Below, piece by piece: positions 29,074-40,310 of a DNA stretch of 64,000 nucleotides. The DNA lies in contig NZ_CAJNBL010000034.1 of NCBI RefSeq assembly GCF_905221025.1, forward strand, positions 1-64,000. The letters are read 5' to 3'. The notes beneath the pieces were generated by a model. The model was not told where the DNA came from. It made no database searches and saw nothing but the letters and a program-made list of their open reading frames with translations. Each line of letters opens with the position of its first letter. Position 1 is the first letter of the stretch. The position numbers were made by a program, and so were the translations under genes. The stretch comes from Candidatus Nitrotoga fabula (GTDB lineage Bacteria; Pseudomonadota; Gammaproteobacteria; Burkholderiales; Gallionellaceae).

Positions 29074-29306
29074 AAGAGCTTGAGCGTTTAAGCTGGCGGT
29101 GTCGAAGAGGGATGCTGGAACTGGATATTGTGCTGGGCAGATTTGTGCAGTTGCATTATGCAGATCTGGATGACATTCAGAAAACGGCATTTGATGTTTT
29201 GCTGGACATGCCCGACCAGATGCTCTGGGATAGGATTGCCAGATCAGGTCCTTCTCTGCAGAAGGGCGAACAGTGTGCGGTGTTGGAGTTGCTTCGGACA
29301 GTTTAA
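29070..29306 (+). CDS. sdhE: FAD assembly factor SdhE
   Basis: A 78-aa protein of the SdhE (YgfY/Sdh5) family, which promotes covalent flavinylation of SdhA. The RRGMLELD segment carries the conserved RGxxE motif, followed by the expected helical core (FDVLLDMPDQMLWDRI). ATGA overlap with sdhB indicates translational coupling. Placement between sdhB and gltA is a common betaproteobacterial order. Confidence 0.9.
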   Translation: MKELERLSWRCRRGMLELDIVLGRFVQLHYADLDDIQKTAFDVLLDMPDQMLWDRIARSGPSLQKGEQCAVLELLRTV

Positions 29307-29363
29307 TGTTTGGCAGCCGAAAATTTTCGGGATAGCGAAGATGCAAATAAATTGGGAGGCATG

Positions 29364-30653
29364 ATGAGGGAAGAAAAACGTGTTGCAACATTGACTCTGG
29401 GGGATGGCAGGAGTATTGAATTGCCAATACTCTCTGGCACACTGGGGCCAGATGTAATCGACATTCGCGGGCTGGGAAAACTTAATATGTTTACCTATGA
29501 TCCGGCTTTCGTCTCCACTGCAAGCTGTTCGTCCAGTATAACTTTTATTGATGGGGAAGCAGGGTTGCTTTATTACCGTGGCTATCCTATTGAACAGCTT
29601 GCGGAAAATTCTGATTTTCTCGAGGTGTGCTATTTGCTGCTGCATGGTGAGCTGCCAAACGCGGAGCGAAAACATGATTTTAATAAGAAGGTGATGCAGC
29701 ACACCATGGTGCACGATCAGCTTGCGCGTTTTTTTAATGGTTTCCGACGTGATGCGCACCCAATGGCGGTAATGGTAGGAGTGGTGGGAGCGCTTTCAGC
29801 TTTTTATCATGATTCGCTTGACATCAACAATCCGGAACATCGCGAAATTTCTGCATTGCGTTTGTTAGCTAAGGTGCCGACCATTGCTGCCATGACTTAT
29901 AAGTATTTCACCGGTTTCCCGTTCATGTACCCGAGGAACGAGTTCAATTTCGTCGAAAATTTCATGTATATGATGTTTGCGACCCCGGCTGAAACTTATA
30001 TACCCAACCAGAAGCTGGTACGGGCGATGGAACGGATTTTGATTCTGCACGCAGACCATGAGCAAAACGCATCGACTTCGACAGTGCGGCTGGCAGGATC
30101 CAGCGGGGCCAATCCATTTGCCTGCGTATCATCAGGCATTGCAGCGCTATGGGGGCCTGCGCACGGTGGCGCGAATGAAGCTGTGCTTAAGATGCTGGAG
30201 GAGATTGGAGATGTGTCGCGTGTCGCGGATTTCATGAAGGGTGTGAAGGAAAAAAAATATCGTCTGATGGGCTTTGGGCACCGGGTTTACAAGAACATGG
30301 ATCCGCGCGCGGAAGTGATGCGGGCTACGTGTTATGAGGTACTCAAAGAGCTGAAGCTGGAAAATGACCCGTTGTTCTTAATGGCCCTGGAGTTGGAACA
30401 GATTGCGCTAAAGGACGAATACTTTATAGAGAGAAAGCTGTATCCCAATGTGGATTTTTATTCCGGGATTGTGTTGCGTGCTCTGGGGATTCCTCCCAAC
30501 ATGTTCACAGTAATTTTTGCTGTGGCCCGTACCATAGGCTGGGTGTCACAGTGGAATGAAATGATTTCTGACAGCGAACGCAAGATCGGCCGTCCACGGC
30601 AGTTGTACCAAGGGGCAAGGCAACGTGATTTTGTGCCGATTTCCGCCCGTTAG
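29364..30653 (+). CDS. gltA: Citrate synthase
   Basis: A 429-aa type II (hexameric, NADH-sensitive class) citrate synthase condensing oxaloacetate and acetyl-CoA. [37 protein letters not shown] and [20 protein letters not shown] hold the catalytic His/His/Asp region. GGGAGG lies four bases before the ATG at 29364; a second ATG three bases earlier is too close to it. It lies 57 bp after sdhE in the TCA block. Confidence 0.95.
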   Translation: MREEKRVATLTLGDGRSIELPILSGTLGPDVIDIRGLGKLNMFTYDPAFVSTASCSSSITFIDGEAGLLYYRGYPIEQLAENSDFLEVCYLLLHGELPNAERKHDFNKKVMQHTMVHDQLARFFNGFRRDAHPMAVMVGVVGALSAFYHDSLDINNPEHREISALRLLAKVPTIAAMTYKYFTGFPFMYPRNEFNFVENFMYMMFATPAETYIPNQKLVRAMERILILHADHEQNASTSTVRLAGSSGANPFACVSSGIAALWGPAHGGANEAVLKMLEEIGDVSRVADFMKGVKEKKYRLMGFGHRVYKNMDPRAEVMRATCYEVLKELKLENDPLFLMALELEQIALKDEYFIERKLYPNVDFYSGIVLRALGIPPNMFTVIFAVARTIGWVSQWNEMISDSERKIGRPRQLYQGARQRDFVPISAR

Positions 30654-30768
30654 TGCGAAGCACTGGGGAAGCTGACGTTGCGGAATAGTTGTGCGTCCCT
30701 TTATTTGATTGCTTCGCAATCCATCCGGGTTCGGCTTGCCATGAGCATATCCTGAGTCAGGTGGCGGA

Positions 30769-33675
30769 ATGGAAGGACATGACAGCATCGTAAAAAATGG
30801 ATCATCACTTATGACGGCAGACATGCATGCCATGCTGGGCAACTCGATGCTGTATGGTGCCAATATGGCTTATATTGAAAATCTGTATGAGACATATCTG
30901 GCTGCGCCAGGATCTGTTTCTGACCAATGGCGTGTTTATTTCGATACCTTGCAGGGCGGGTCGCTTGCGCAGCCACGGGATATGGCGCATGGCCCGGTAA
31001 TCCGGGCGTTTGCTGAATTGCCTTTTGCTTCTTGCGAGCATGGGGAACATCAGGGGATGGATCTGGCCCGCAAGCAGGTGGCAGTATTGCAACTGATCAA
31101 TGCGTATCGTTTTCTTGGGGTGCGTCAAGCCAGCCTTGATCCGCTGGGTCGGCATCCCAAGCCTGAAGCTCCTGAGCTGGATCCGGTTTTTCATGGGCTT
31201 GCTGAAGTAGATATGGATGTAACATTCAATACCGGTTCGCTGGCGGGTCCACCACGCTTAACATTGCGCGAAATTTTGCAGTTGTTACGCCAGACCTATT
31301 GCGGCAGTATAGGTGTGGAATATATGTTCATCAGTGATGTGGCACAAAAACGCTGGATTCAGAATCGCCTGGAAAATGTTCGCAGCATGCCAAGCTACAG
31401 TGCTGATATAAAGCGGCGTATTCTTGAGCGATTAACGGCGGCCGAAACCCTGGAGCGATACCTGCATACCAAATATGTCGGACAGAAAAGATTTTCCCTG
31501 GAAGGCGGTGAATCGCTGATTCCGATGCTGGATCATGTCTTGCAACACGCAGGTGCACAGGGTGTGCGCGAAACGGTTATCGGGATGGCACACCGTGGAC
31601 GATTGAATGTGGCTGTGAATACCCTAGGCAAACTGCCCCGGGATTTATTCGCGGAATTTGAAGGCAAGCACAGTGAAAATCTGACTTCCGGTGACGTGAA
31701 ATATCATCAAGGATTTTCGTCGGACATTTCCACTCCGGGTGGGGCGATGCATTTGGCGCTGGCGTTTAACCCTTCTCATCTTGAAATCGTCAATCCGGTG
31801 GTAGAAGGTTCGGTGCGCGCCCGTCAGGACCGGCGCGGTGACAGGGAAGGACGGGAGGTCATGCCGCTTTTGTTGCACGGTGATGCGGCTTTCGCCGGAC
31901 AGGGCGTGATCATGGAAACGTTCAGTTTGTCACAGACGCGCGGCTATCGCACGGGAGGAACCGTGCATATCATCATAAACAATCAGATCGGATTTACTAC
32001 TTCGGATACCCGTGATACCCGTTCTTCCTTGTATTGTTCTGATGTGGCGAAGATGATCGAAGCGCCGGTTTTTCATGTGAATGGAGACGACCCAGAAGCG
32101 TTGTTGCTGGTAGCTGAAATTGCGCTTGATTATCGCATGACCTTTAAAAGGGATGTGGTGATTGATATGGTGTGCTTCCGCAAGCTTGGCCATAACGAGC
32201 AGGATGAGCCGATGGTCACGCAGCCTTTCATGTACAGTTACATCAATAAGCATCCAGGAACGCGTGAACTGTATGCCAGGCGCCTTGTAGAACAGAATGT
32301 GATAGACGAAAAAGACGCAGGGGCGATGATTGCTGCTTACCGTCGGGCGATGGATGAAGGCATTAATCCGGTTCAACTTATAATCAGTAACTTCAATAAA
32401 GAATATGCAGTAAATTGGTCTAAATACAAAAGCGATGTGTGCTGGGATGTTGCGGTGGATACAACCGTGCCGCTGGAAAAATTGAAGAAATTTTCCCAAC
32501 GGCTGACAGAGGTTCCGGAAAAGTTCAAGCTGCAGTCGCGTGTGGAAAAAATCATTGCAGATCGCCGCGCAATGGGCAAAGGTGAGCAACCACTTGATTG
32601 GGGGATGGCAGAGAACCTTGCTTATGCTAGCCTGGTGGCGGAGGGGATCCCGGTGCGCTTGTCCGGGGAGGACAGTGCACGCGGTACTTTTTTCCATCGC
32701 CATGCCGTCTTGCATGATCAGAATCGCGTAGAGTGGGACAAGGGGTATCATGTTCCCCTGCGAAATATCGCACCTGATCAGGCTGATTTTACCGTAATTG
32801 ATTCCATTCTTTCAGAAGAGGCCGTGCTGGCGTTTGAGTATGGTTATGCGAGCGCAGAGCCCAATACTCTGGTGATATGGGAAGCACAGTTTGGAGACTT
32901 TGCAAATGGCGCCCAAGTGGTAATCGATCAATTTATTTCATCGGGAGAAGCCAAGTGGGGGCGCATGTGCGGGCTGGTTATGTTCCTGCCCCATGGCTAT
33001 GAAGGGCAGGGACCTGAGCATTCTTCCGGTCGTATGGAGCGGTATTTGCAGTTATGTGCTGACTACAATATTCAAGTGTGTGTTCCCTCAACTTCAGCCC
33101 AAATATTTCATTTGTTGCGTCGCCAGATGTTGCGTCCAATACGTAAACCCCTTGTCGTATTTACGCCTAAAAGCATGTTACGCAGCAGGGATGCTTTTTC
33201 ACCCTTGGATGAATTAGCTCAAGGTTCATTTCAGCCAGTGATTGGGGAAAAGGGAGTGTTGCGTGCAGAAAGGGTGCGCCGCATTATCGTGTGCAGTGGA
33301 AAGATATACCATGAACTGATGTCTGCCCGGAACAAAAGAGGTTTTGAAGCGGTAGAGGCGGGTGCTTTGTCTTCGGAAGAGGTAGCGATTATCCGGCTGG
33401 AGCAACTTTATCCATTTCCGCATGATGCTTTCAAGGCCCAGATTGCCAGTTTTCCCAACGCTACAGAATTGCTTTGGTGTCAGGAGGAGCCGAGAAATCA
33501 GGGGGCATGGCATCGCATCCAGCATTATCTGATGCGTCACCTGCGTGACAACATGCGACTTGTCTCTGCGGCGCGGCCTTCCGCAGCATCACCTGCGGCT
33601 GGATATCTTGCGGTGCATAATGAGCAACAGAAGGCAGTGATTCATGCCGCATTTGGTTGTAATCTGGATCAATAA
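30769..33675 (+). CDS. sucA: 2-oxoglutarate dehydrogenase E1 component
   Basis: A 968-aa (about 954 if started at ATG 30811) thiamine-diphosphate decarboxylase. It opens the 2-oxoglutarate dehydrogenase complex. The N-terminal E2-binding segment ([20 protein letters not shown]), [17 protein letters not shown], the ThDP/Mg region [20 protein letters not shown] and [11 protein letters not shown], and [20 protein letters not shown] are all in place. AGGTGGCGGA precedes the ATG at 30769. sucB follows 17 bp later. Confidence 0.95.
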   Translation: MEGHDSIVKNGSSLMTADMHAMLGNSMLYGANMAYIENLYETYLAAPGSVSDQWRVYFDTLQGGSLAQPRDMAHGPVIRAFAELPFASCEHGEHQGMDLARKQVAVLQLINAYRFLGVRQASLDPLGRHPKPEAPELDPVFHGLAEVDMDVTFNTGSLAGPPRLTLREILQLLRQTYCGSIGVEYMFISDVAQKRWIQNRLENVRSMPSYSADIKRRILERLTAAETLERYLHTKYVGQKRFSLEGGESLIPMLDHVLQHAGAQGVRETVIGMAHRGRLNVAVNTLGKLPRDLFAEFEGKHSENLTSGDVKYHQGFSSDISTPGGAMHLALAFNPSHLEIVNPVVEGSVRARQDRRGDREGREVMPLLLHGDAAFAGQGVIMETFSLSQTRGYRTGGTVHIIINNQIGFTTSDTRDTRSSLYCSDVAKMIEAPVFHVNGDDPEALLLVAEIALDYRMTFKRDVVIDMVCFRKLGHNEQDEPMVTQPFMYSYINKHPGTRELYARRLVEQNVIDEKDAGAMIAAYRRAMDEGINPVQLIISNFNKEYAVNWSKYKSDVCWDVAVDTTVPLEKLKKFSQRLTEVPEKFKLQSRVEKIIADRRAMGKGEQPLDWGMAENLAYASLVAEGIPVRLSGEDSARGTFFHRHAVLHDQNRVEWDKGYHVPLRNIAPDQADFTVIDSILSEEAVLAFEYGYASAEPNTLVIWEAQFGDFANGAQVVIDQFISSGEAKWGRMCGLVMFLPHGYEGQGPEHSSGRMERYLQLCADYNIQVCVPSTSAQIFHLLRRQMLRPIRKPLVVFTPKSMLRSRDAFSPLDELAQGSFQPVIGEKGVLRAERVRRIIVCSGKIYHELMSARNKRGFEAVEAGALSSEEVAIIRLEQLYPFPHDAFKAQIASFPNATELLWCQEEPRNQGAWHRIQHYLMRHLRDNMRLVSAARPSAASPAAGYLAVHNEQQKAVIHAAFGCNLDQ

Positions 33676-33692
33676 ATCGGGAGCAAGACATC

Positions 33693-34853
33693 ATGCAGAT
33701 CGAAGTGAAAGTGCCGCAGCTTTCGGAATCGGTTCCGGAAGCCACATTGGTATCCTGGTATAAGCAGGAGGGCGAAGCTGTGGCTGAGGGGGAAAATCTG
33801 ATCGATATTGAAACCGATAAGGTGGTATTGGAGTTGCCGGCGATCAAGGCGGGGGTACTGGCCAGAATTCTCAAACAAAATGGTGAAAAAGTTACCAGTA
33901 ATGAGGTAATTGCACTTCTTGATACAGAAGCTAGTCCTGTTGAAAAAAGTACGATCGAATCAGACCATGCGGTCAATGAACAGGCTTTCGTAATGCCTGC
34001 AGCAAAGAAAATTGCTGCTGAAAATCAGATCGATACCAGCGCAATCAGCGGAAGCGGTCGCGGTGGCCGGGTTACCAAGGAAGATGTGCTTATTGCTGTG
34101 CAGGAAAAAACTGCAGCTCCGGTGGGTGCTGTTCTGCAACCCCCGGCGGGTGGGCGGAAGGAACAGCGCGTGACTATGACCCGGATTCGCCAGCGCATTG
34201 CAGAGCGCCTCCTTCAGTCGCAAAGGAATGCTGCAATTCTTACAACATTTAATGAAGTAAATATGTTGCCTGTAGTTGAATTGCGTAATCGGTATAAGGA
34301 CGATTTTGAAAAGAAACATGGTGTCAAGCTTGGCTTCATGTCATTTTTCATTAAGGCAGCATTGCTTGCGTTGCACAAATTTCCAGTGGTGAATGCGTCT
34401 GTGGATGGCACAGATATTGTTTACCACGGTTATTATGATATTGGGGTGGCAATTGGCAGTGAGCGCGGTCTGGTGGTGCCTGTTATCCGTGATGCGGACA
34501 AATTGTCGTTGGCCGATATTGAAAGGCTAATTATTGACTTCGGTGCGCGAGCCAGGGACGGCAGAATTACCCTTGAAGAATTGACTGGGGGAACATTTTC
34601 CATTTCGAATGGCGGGGTGTTTGGCTCCATGCTATCCACTCCCATCATTAATCCACCACAAAGCGCAATTCTTGGTATCCATGCTACAAAAGACAGGCCG
34701 GTGGCTGAAAATGGTCAAGTCGTGATCCGTCCGATGAACTATCTCGCACTTTCCTATGACCATAGAATTATTGATGGACGGGATGCGGTATTATTTCTTG
34801 CGACCATAAAAGAAGCATTGGAATTCCCTGGGCGGGTGTTACTGGACTTGTAG
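33693..34853 (+). CDS. sucB: Dihydrolipoyllysine-residue succinyltransferase (E2)
   Basis: A 386-aa E2 core of 2-oxoglutarate dehydrogenase. It has one lipoyl domain (lipoyl Lys in [12 protein letters not shown] near residue 43). The peripheral subunit-binding domain is [18 protein letters not shown] with [14 protein letters not shown] (about 108-137). The catalytic domain ends with [15 protein letters not shown], which carries the active His/Asp. The Ala/Pro linker between lipoyl and binding domains is short. Sits between sucA and lpd. Confidence 0.95.
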   Translation: MQIEVKVPQLSESVPEATLVSWYKQEGEAVAEGENLIDIETDKVVLELPAIKAGVLARILKQNGEKVTSNEVIALLDTEASPVEKSTIESDHAVNEQAFVMPAAKKIAAENQIDTSAISGSGRGGRVTKEDVLIAVQEKTAAPVGAVLQPPAGGRKEQRVTMTRIRQRIAERLLQSQRNAAILTTFNEVNMLPVVELRNRYKDDFEKKHGVKLGFMSFFIKAALLALHKFPVVNASVDGTDIVYHGYYDIGVAIGSERGLVVPVIRDADKLSLADIERLIIDFGARARDGRITLEELTGGTFSISNGGVFGSMLSTPIINPPQSAILGIHATKDRPVAENGQVVIRPMNYLALSYDHRIIDGRDAVLFLATIKEALEFPGRVLLDL

Positions 34854-34981
34854 TAATTATATTGCCGTGGGGTTGTTACGGTACTCGCATTTGTGACCCT
34901 GGTGAGACGGGAAGAACAGAGCGGCCTTAAAGAGCCAAGAGTAAACGGGTGAAAATATTTTTAGTGGCTGGGTGATAGGTA

Positions 34982-36406
34982 ATGATGTCAAACTTATTCG
35001 ATGTTGTGGTAATTGGGGCCGGGCCAGGAGGATATGTGGCGGCGATTCGTTGTTCCCAGCTTGGACTGCATACTGCTTGTATTGATGATTTAAAAGGCGA
35101 GAATGGCAAGCCGAGTCTCGGTGGAACCTGTCTAAATTTTGGCTGTATTCCATCCAAGGCATTGCTGGAGTCTTCTGAGAATTTTGAGCGGCTCAAGCAT
35201 GATTTTGGTTCTCATGGCATCGGTGCAGAAAATGTGAGCATGGATGTGCAGAAAATGCTGCTGCGCAAGGGCAAGATTGTTTCTGACTTTACCATGGGTA
35301 TTGCTCAGCTATTCAAGAAAAACAAGGTCGTATCCATTCATGGTTCCGCCAGCTTGCTAGGTCGGGATGGTGATCTTTGGCGTATTGGTATTTCGGGTAG
35401 TGAGGAAATCTGTTCCAAAAATGTAATCATTGCCACTGGTTCGAAGTCACGTAACCTCCAGCAGGTCCAAACTGATGGTGTGCAGGTCGTGGATAATGTA
35501 GGCGCGCTGAATTTTAGCGATGTGCCCAGGCGGCTGGTTATTGTTGGTGCGGGAGTGATCGGGTTGGAGCTTGGCAGTGTGTGGAGGAGACTTGGGTCTG
35601 AAGTGACGGTTCTGGAAAGTTCTCCGTTGTTTTTGTCTGCAGCAGATGAGCAGGTTGCCAAAGAAGCATTGCGGGTGTTTACTAAACAAAAATTGTCCAT
35701 TCATTTCGGGGCACAGATCGGTACAGTTACGCAGACCCCTGAGGAAGTAACCATCAGCTGGCGGAACAGCCAGGGCGAAGATCAGGAACTGAATACTGAA
35801 AAATTGATTGTAGCAATCGGGCGAATTCCCAATACGCAGGGTCTGGGTGCTGATTCAGTCGGGCTTAAACTCGATAGTGCTGGCCGTATTGAGGTGGATG
35901 AATATTGCCGAACTAATTTGCCATGTATGTTTGCCGTAGGCGATGTGGTTCGTGGCCCGATGCTGGCGCATAAGGCATCGGAAGAAGGGGTGATGGTGGC
36001 GGAATTGATCGCCGGTCAGGTGGGATGTGGCGACCTGAGTTTTGTGCCGAATGTGATATACACTGCCCCTGAAATCGCCTGGGTAGGCAAAACTGAACAG
36101 CAGGTCAGGACAGATGGTATAGCCTATAAGACTGGGAAATTTCCTTTTCTGGCGAATGGGCGTGCTCGAGCCATGGGGGATACGGGAGGATTTGTAAAAA
36201 TCGTTGCCGATGCGGAAACGGATCGTATTCTTGGAGTGCACATAATAGGCCCGATGGCATCCGAGCTGATCCAGCTTGGTGTGCAAGCGATGGCGTTTGC
36301 TGCGAGCAGTGAAGATTTGGCGCGCATGGTATATGCGCATCCTTCACTTGCGGAGGTGATGCATGAAGCCGCACTGGCGGTTGACAGTCGTACAATTCAT
36401 ATATGA
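34982..36406 (+). CDS. lpd: Dihydrolipoyl dehydrogenase (E3)
   Basis: A 474-aa FAD disulfide reductase that reoxidises the lipoyl group of E2 using NAD. Motifs: FAD fold VVVIGAGPGGYVAAIRCSQL, redox-active GGTCLNFGCIPSKAL (Phe in place of the usual Val between the two Cys), NAD fold VIVGAGVIGLELGSVWRRLG, and the C-terminal HPSLAEVMHEAAL with the catalytic His and Glu. It lies 128 bp after sucB. Two adjacent ATGs (34982, 34985) are possible starts. Confidence 0.95.
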   Translation: MMSNLFDVVVIGAGPGGYVAAIRCSQLGLHTACIDDLKGENGKPSLGGTCLNFGCIPSKALLESSENFERLKHDFGSHGIGAENVSMDVQKMLLRKGKIVSDFTMGIAQLFKKNKVVSIHGSASLLGRDGDLWRIGISGSEEICSKNVIIATGSKSRNLQQVQTDGVQVVDNVGALNFSDVPRRLVIVGAGVIGLELGSVWRRLGSEVTVLESSPLFLSAADEQVAKEALRVFTKQKLSIHFGAQIGTVTQTPEEVTISWRNSQGEDQELNTEKLIVAIGRIPNTQGLGADSVGLKLDSAGRIEVDEYCRTNLPCMFAVGDVVRGPMLAHKASEEGVMVAELIAGQVGCGDLSFVPNVIYTAPEIAWVGKTEQQVRTDGIAYKTGKFPFLANGRARAMGDTGGFVKIVADAETDRILGVHIIGPMASELIQLGVQAMAFAASSEDLARMVYAHPSLAEVMHEAALAVDSRTIHI

Positions 36407-36820
36407 CGTGGATGGTCCACGCCATGTGAATGGTTAGTCAGTGCATTGGCAATGTTCATTTTTATGCAATATATTTATGGATAGGGCAAGTTATAAAAGC
36501 GTTGGCGCACCCAAATATGTTCGGTCAGCATCGGTCCAGTCGGGTTGTATGCCGGATCAGACCCTGGAGAAATGAAATTGAGATGCGGAATGAGACCGCC
36601 GCACCTTGTAGCGGTATTGCATGTTCTGAACCGGATTGGTGGAGGTGTATTTATTAAATCGTTTGATGCTTGTGGGTTATATTAATGTGAGCTGGAAACG
36701 GGAATATTCTTGAAGAATCGTTTGGGGGAACGGGGTACAGACAGTGCAGCCAAAATAGCTGTAATTTCCGTTTATTCCTGCATTCTTTCCTATGCTACAA
36801 TTATTAATTGATCTGAACCG
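36407..36820. other. Intergenic region between lpd and tRNA-Leu
   Basis: This 414-bp AT-richer gap has a short hairpin right after the lpd stop (CGTGGA-TGG-TCCACG, no U-tract). A TACAAT hexamer at 36796-36801 could be the -10 of the tRNA-Leu promoter, but no good -35 is seen. No gene is visible. Confidence 0.45.
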
Positions 36821-36905
36821 GCGAAAGTGGCGGAATTGGTAGACGCACTGGATTTAGGTTCCAGCGCCGCAAGGCGTGAGAGTTCGAGTCTCTCCTTTCG
36901 CACCA
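36821..36905 (+). tRNA. tRNA-Leu (UAG)
   Basis: An 85-nt class II tRNA. Acceptor arms GCGAAAG/CTTTCGC pair fully, followed by A and an encoded CCA. Anticodon loop TTTAGGT gives UAG (Leu, CUN codons). The long variable arm and the TTCGAGTC T-loop are present. It lies 36 bp before tig. Confidence 0.97.
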
Positions 36906-36941
36906 ACTAAAAATTCACTTATTAACCTAAGGAAAGTTAGC

Positions 36942-38252
36942 ATGTCGAGTATAGAAATCGTGAGCGGGTTGGAGCGCCGTCTGAAGGCAGCCATCCCTGT
37001 GCAACTGGTTAGCAGTGAGATGGAAGCACGCCTGAAGAAAATTGCACGTACCGCAGAGGTGCCTGGGTTCAGGCCGGGAAAAGTTCCGTTCAAGATTTTG
37101 GAAAAAAAACACGGTCCTAGAGTGCAGCAGGAAGTGATTCAGGATGCCTTGAGGCAATCCTTTGCCAAAGAGGCGCAGGAAGGTAATTTAAAAATTGTGG
37201 GGTATCCGGAATTCGAGGTAAAAGAGATTGAACCGGATGCATTGTGGATTGAATATAGCGCGATCTTTGAGGTTTATCCCGAAGTCGTTCTGGGTGATAT
37301 CGCTTCTGAAAATGTGGAAAAGGCAGTTTATACATTAAACGATGCCGATGTGGATACAACGCTGACCACTCTCCGTAAGCAGCATGCTACGTACGAACCA
37401 GTGGATCGTGCAGCGCAAAATGAAGATAGAGTGATTATTGATTTTAGTGGTCTGATGGATGGAAGAATATTTGAAGGGGGCGAAGCCAGGGATTTGCCGG
37501 TATTGCTGGGTGTCGGGCAATTGCTGCCGGACTTTGAGAATGCCATCATCGGCATGAAGGCAGGGGAAGAAAAATCCTTTGACATGAATTTCCCGGTCGA
37601 CTATCACGCCAAGCAAGTGGCTGGCAGACCGGCGACGTTCACTCTTACCCTGAAAAAGGTAGAAGAGGCTCGTTTGCCTGAGTTAGATGAAAAATTTGCC
37701 AGATTGTTGGGTGTGGAAGACGGGAATTTGGATCGGCTGAGGGTGGAAGTCCGGGAAAATCTTGATCGGGAAATAAGGCGTCGCCTGATGTTGCGCAACA
37801 AAGACAGTGCGATGTCTGCTTTGTTGCGCGTTACTGAAATGGAGTTGCCCAAATCACTGGTTGAGGCTGAAGCCAAGAGCCTGATGCAGCAAACCATGAA
37901 CGATATGAAAAAACGTAATATGGCGCTGCCGAAAGGCCAGGATACTTTGCCACTTGAAATGTTCAACGAGCGTGCAGAAAGGCGGGTCAAGCTAAGCCTG
38001 ATCATTACGGATCTGGTGGAGAAGCATGGGTTACATGCCAAGCCTGAACAGGTTAAATCTCTCGTTGAAGAGTATGCGCAAAGTTATGACAATCCTGAAG
38101 AGGTGGTCCAGTGGCACTACAATGATCCTACCCGGTTGCAAGAAGCAGAAAATCTGGTTCTGGAAGATAATGTAGTAACCTGGGTAATGGATACTGCCAA
38201 GGTGACGGAGAAGGTGGTGGAATTTAATGAGTTGATGGGGAATCCTGCGTGA
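36942..38252 (+). CDS. tig: Trigger factor
   Basis: A 436-aa ribosome-associated chaperone and prolyl isomerase. The N-terminal ribosome-binding signature is [18 protein letters not shown]. The central FKBP domain is near residues 160-245 ([40 protein letters not shown]), and the helical C-terminal domain follows. AAGGAAAG precedes the ATG at 36942. It overlaps clpP by one base and leads the tig-clpP-clpX-lon cluster. Confidence 0.95.
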   Translation: MSSIEIVSGLERRLKAAIPVQLVSSEMEARLKKIARTAEVPGFRPGKVPFKILEKKHGPRVQQEVIQDALRQSFAKEAQEGNLKIVGYPEFEVKEIEPDALWIEYSAIFEVYPEVVLGDIASENVEKAVYTLNDADVDTTLTTLRKQHATYEPVDRAAQNEDRVIIDFSGLMDGRIFEGGEARDLPVLLGVGQLLPDFENAIIGMKAGEEKSFDMNFPVDYHAKQVAGRPATFTLTLKKVEEARLPELDEKFARLLGVEDGNLDRLRVEVRENLDREIRRRLMLRNKDSAMSALLRVTEMELPKSLVEAEAKSLMQQTMNDMKKRNMALPKGQDTLPLEMFNERAERRVKLSLIITDLVEKHGLHAKPEQVKSLVEEYAQSYDNPEEVVQWHYNDPTRLQEAENLVLEDNVVTWVMDTAKVTEKVVEFNELMGNPA

Positions 38253-38878
38253 TGACTTGTGAAAAGCCACAAAACGGTTACGATCCCCAAAGCATCGGCA
38301 TGATACCGATGGTGATTGAAACCAGCGGGCGCGGAGAGCGTGCGTTTGACATCTATTCCAGATTGCTCAAGGAGCGCGTAATATTTCTGGTGGGTAACGT
38401 CAACGATATGACCGCAAATCTTGTGGTGGCCCAGTTATTATTTCTGGAGTCTGAAAATCCAGATAAGGATATTCATCTTTATATCAACTCGCCGGGTGGT
38501 TCCATTTCTGCAGGAATGGCTATTTATGACACCATGCAGTTTATCAAACCTGAAGTGTCCACTTTATGTATCGGTATGGCAGCGTCCATGGGGGCTTTTT
38601 TGTTGCAGGCCGGTGCAAAGGGAAAGCGGTTTGTCCTGCCAAACTCTTCGGTGATGATTCACCAGCCTTTGGGTGGGTTTCAAGGGCAGGCATCTGACAT
38701 TGAAATTCATGCCAGATATATTCTAAGCCTGCGGGAACGGCTCTATGCTTTGATGGCACAGCATACTGGTCGGAATATTGAGGAAATCGCACGCGACAGT
38801 GAACGCGATAAATTCCTGACTGCGACTGAAGCGGTTGAATATGGTCTGGTGGATCAGGTTTTGGACAAGCGGGTTTGA
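38252..38878 (+). CDS. clpP: ATP-dependent Clp protease proteolytic subunit
   Basis: A 208-aa serine protease subunit forming the tetradecameric chamber used with ClpX. The catalytic Ser is in [19 protein letters not shown], the His in [10 protein letters not shown], and the Asp in the C-terminal third. The [21 protein letters not shown]-terminus, processed in relatives, is present. The ATG at 38252 (or GTG 38249) overlaps the tig stop. Confidence 0.96.
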   Translation: MTCEKPQNGYDPQSIGMIPMVIETSGRGERAFDIYSRLLKERVIFLVGNVNDMTANLVVAQLLFLESENPDKDIHLYINSPGGSISAGMAIYDTMQFIKPEVSTLCIGMAASMGAFLLQAGAKGKRFVLPNSSVMIHQPLGGFQGQASDIEIHARYILSLRERLYALMAQHTGRNIEEIARDSERDKFLTATEAVEYGLVDQVLDKRV

Positions 38879-38940
38879 ACACAGTTATCGGCCTGATTGA
38901 ATGAAATGAATACAGGCAATAGATAAAACAGGGGGTAGGA

Positions 38941-40197
38941 ATGGCGCTGGATAAAAGCACGGGCGACAAATTATTGTACTGTTCGTTTTGCGGAAAAAGC
39001 CAGCATGAGGTTCGCAAGCTGATTGCAGGGCCTTCTGTGTTTGTATGCGACGAATGTGTTGAGCTGTGTAACGATATCATCCGCGAGGAAAACAATCATT
39101 CAGTGTCCGGGAAGCCGGATACGGACAAGCTTCCGGTGCCGCATGAGATTCGTGCGCGGCTTGATGAGTATGTGATCGGTCAAGAACCTGCCAAGAAGAT
39201 TTTATCGGTCGCTGTTTATAATCATTACAAGCGTTTGAAAAGCAACATTAATGACGGCGTGGAGCTGTCTAAAAGCAATATTTTGCTAATTGGCCCGACC
39301 GGTTCCGGAAAAACCCTGCTGGCACAAACTCTGGCGCGGTTGCTTAATGTACCTTTTGTAATGGCTGATGCGACTACCCTGACTGAAGCTGGTTATGTTG
39401 GGGAGGATGTCGAAAATATCATTCAGAAGTTATTACAGGTTTGCGATTACGATGTGGAGCGTGCCCAGCGTGGAATTATCTATATCGATGAAATTGATAA
39501 GATTTCGCGCAAATCGGACAACCCTTCCATTACTCGTGATGTTTCCGGAGAAGGAGTGCAGCAGGCATTGCTCAAGCTGATCGAGGGGACCAAAGCTTCC
39601 GTTCCTCCGCAGGGCGGCCGCAAACATCCGAATACCGAATTTTTGCATGTCGATACCACCAATATTCTGTTTATATGTGGCGGCGCGTTTGATGGCATGG
39701 AAAAGGTCATACTAAACAGAACACAAAAAGCAGGAATAGGTTTTGGTGCAAGCTTGCCTGATTCCGCCGGCGCAAAAAATGCAGGATCCGTTCTGCGTAA
39801 TGTAGAGCCGGAGGACTTGATCAAGTTCGGACTGATTCCGGAATTTGTCGGGCGTTTGCCAGTGGTTGCATCTCTGGAAGAACTGGACGAGGCTGCGCTG
39901 ATCCAGATTTTAACCGAGCCTAAAAATGCTCTGACCAAACAATATCATAAGCTTTTTGCCATGGAAGGCGTAGAGATAGAATTTCAGGAAGGAGTGTTGC
40001 AGGCAATTGCAAAAAAAGCGCTGGAACGTAAGACTGGGGCGCGTGGTTTGCGCTCTATTTTGGAGCATGCCCTGTTGGATATTATGTATGACTTGCCTTC
40101 GATGGAAAATGTCAGCAAAGTGGTGTTGGAAGCAAATAGTACGGATGGGGAAATCAAACCGATCGTGGTTTACGCAGATGCATCCAGGGCAGCTTAG
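38941..40197 (+). CDS. clpX: ClpX unfoldase
   Basis: A 418-aa AAA+ ATPase that recognises and feeds substrates to ClpP. The N-terminal zinc-binding domain ([14 protein letters not shown] with CDECVELC) is intact. Also present are Walker [16 protein letters not shown], Walker [11 protein letters not shown], and the ClpP-binding loop GIGFGA. It follows clpP after 62 bp with GGGGGTAGGA before the ATG. Confidence 0.97.
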   Translation: MALDKSTGDKLLYCSFCGKSQHEVRKLIAGPSVFVCDECVELCNDIIREENNHSVSGKPDTDKLPVPHEIRARLDEYVIGQEPAKKILSVAVYNHYKRLKSNINDGVELSKSNILLIGPTGSGKTLLAQTLARLLNVPFVMADATTLTEAGYVGEDVENIIQKLLQVCDYDVERAQRGIIYIDEIDKISRKSDNPSITRDVSGEGVQQALLKLIEGTKASVPPQGGRKHPNTEFLHVDTTNILFICGGAFDGMEKVILNRTQKAGIGFGASLPDSAGAKNAGSVLRNVEPEDLIKFGLIPEFVGRLPVVASLEELDEAALIQILTEPKNALTKQYHKLFAMEGVEIEFQEGVLQAIAKKALERKTGARGLRSILEHALLDIMYDLPSMENVSKVVLEANSTDGEIKPIVVYADASRAA

Positions 40198-40248
40198 GCA
40201 ATTCCTGGCTTCCTGAATTTAGCCGGAGTGTTGTAATTCGTATTTTTA

Positions 40249-40277
40249 CTTGAATTATTTCACTTCGCCCCCATCTA
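40249..40277 (+). promoter_or_regulatory. Sigma-32 (heat-shock) promoter of lon
   Basis: CTTGAA and CCCCATCTA are separated by 14 bp, about 35 bp upstream of the lon ATG. This closely matches the RpoH consensus CTTGAA-N13-17-CCCCATNTA. lon is an RpoH target in other proteobacteria, which supports the call. Confidence 0.78.
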
Positions 40278-40310
40278 ACAGCCAAGTTAATCCAAATAGG
40301 AGTTCCTGCC

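Noticed and set aside
30654-30768. Possible regulatory element between gltA and sucA
   Set aside because: No stable hairpin with U-tract or recognisable riboswitch can be drawn; treated as ordinary spacer.
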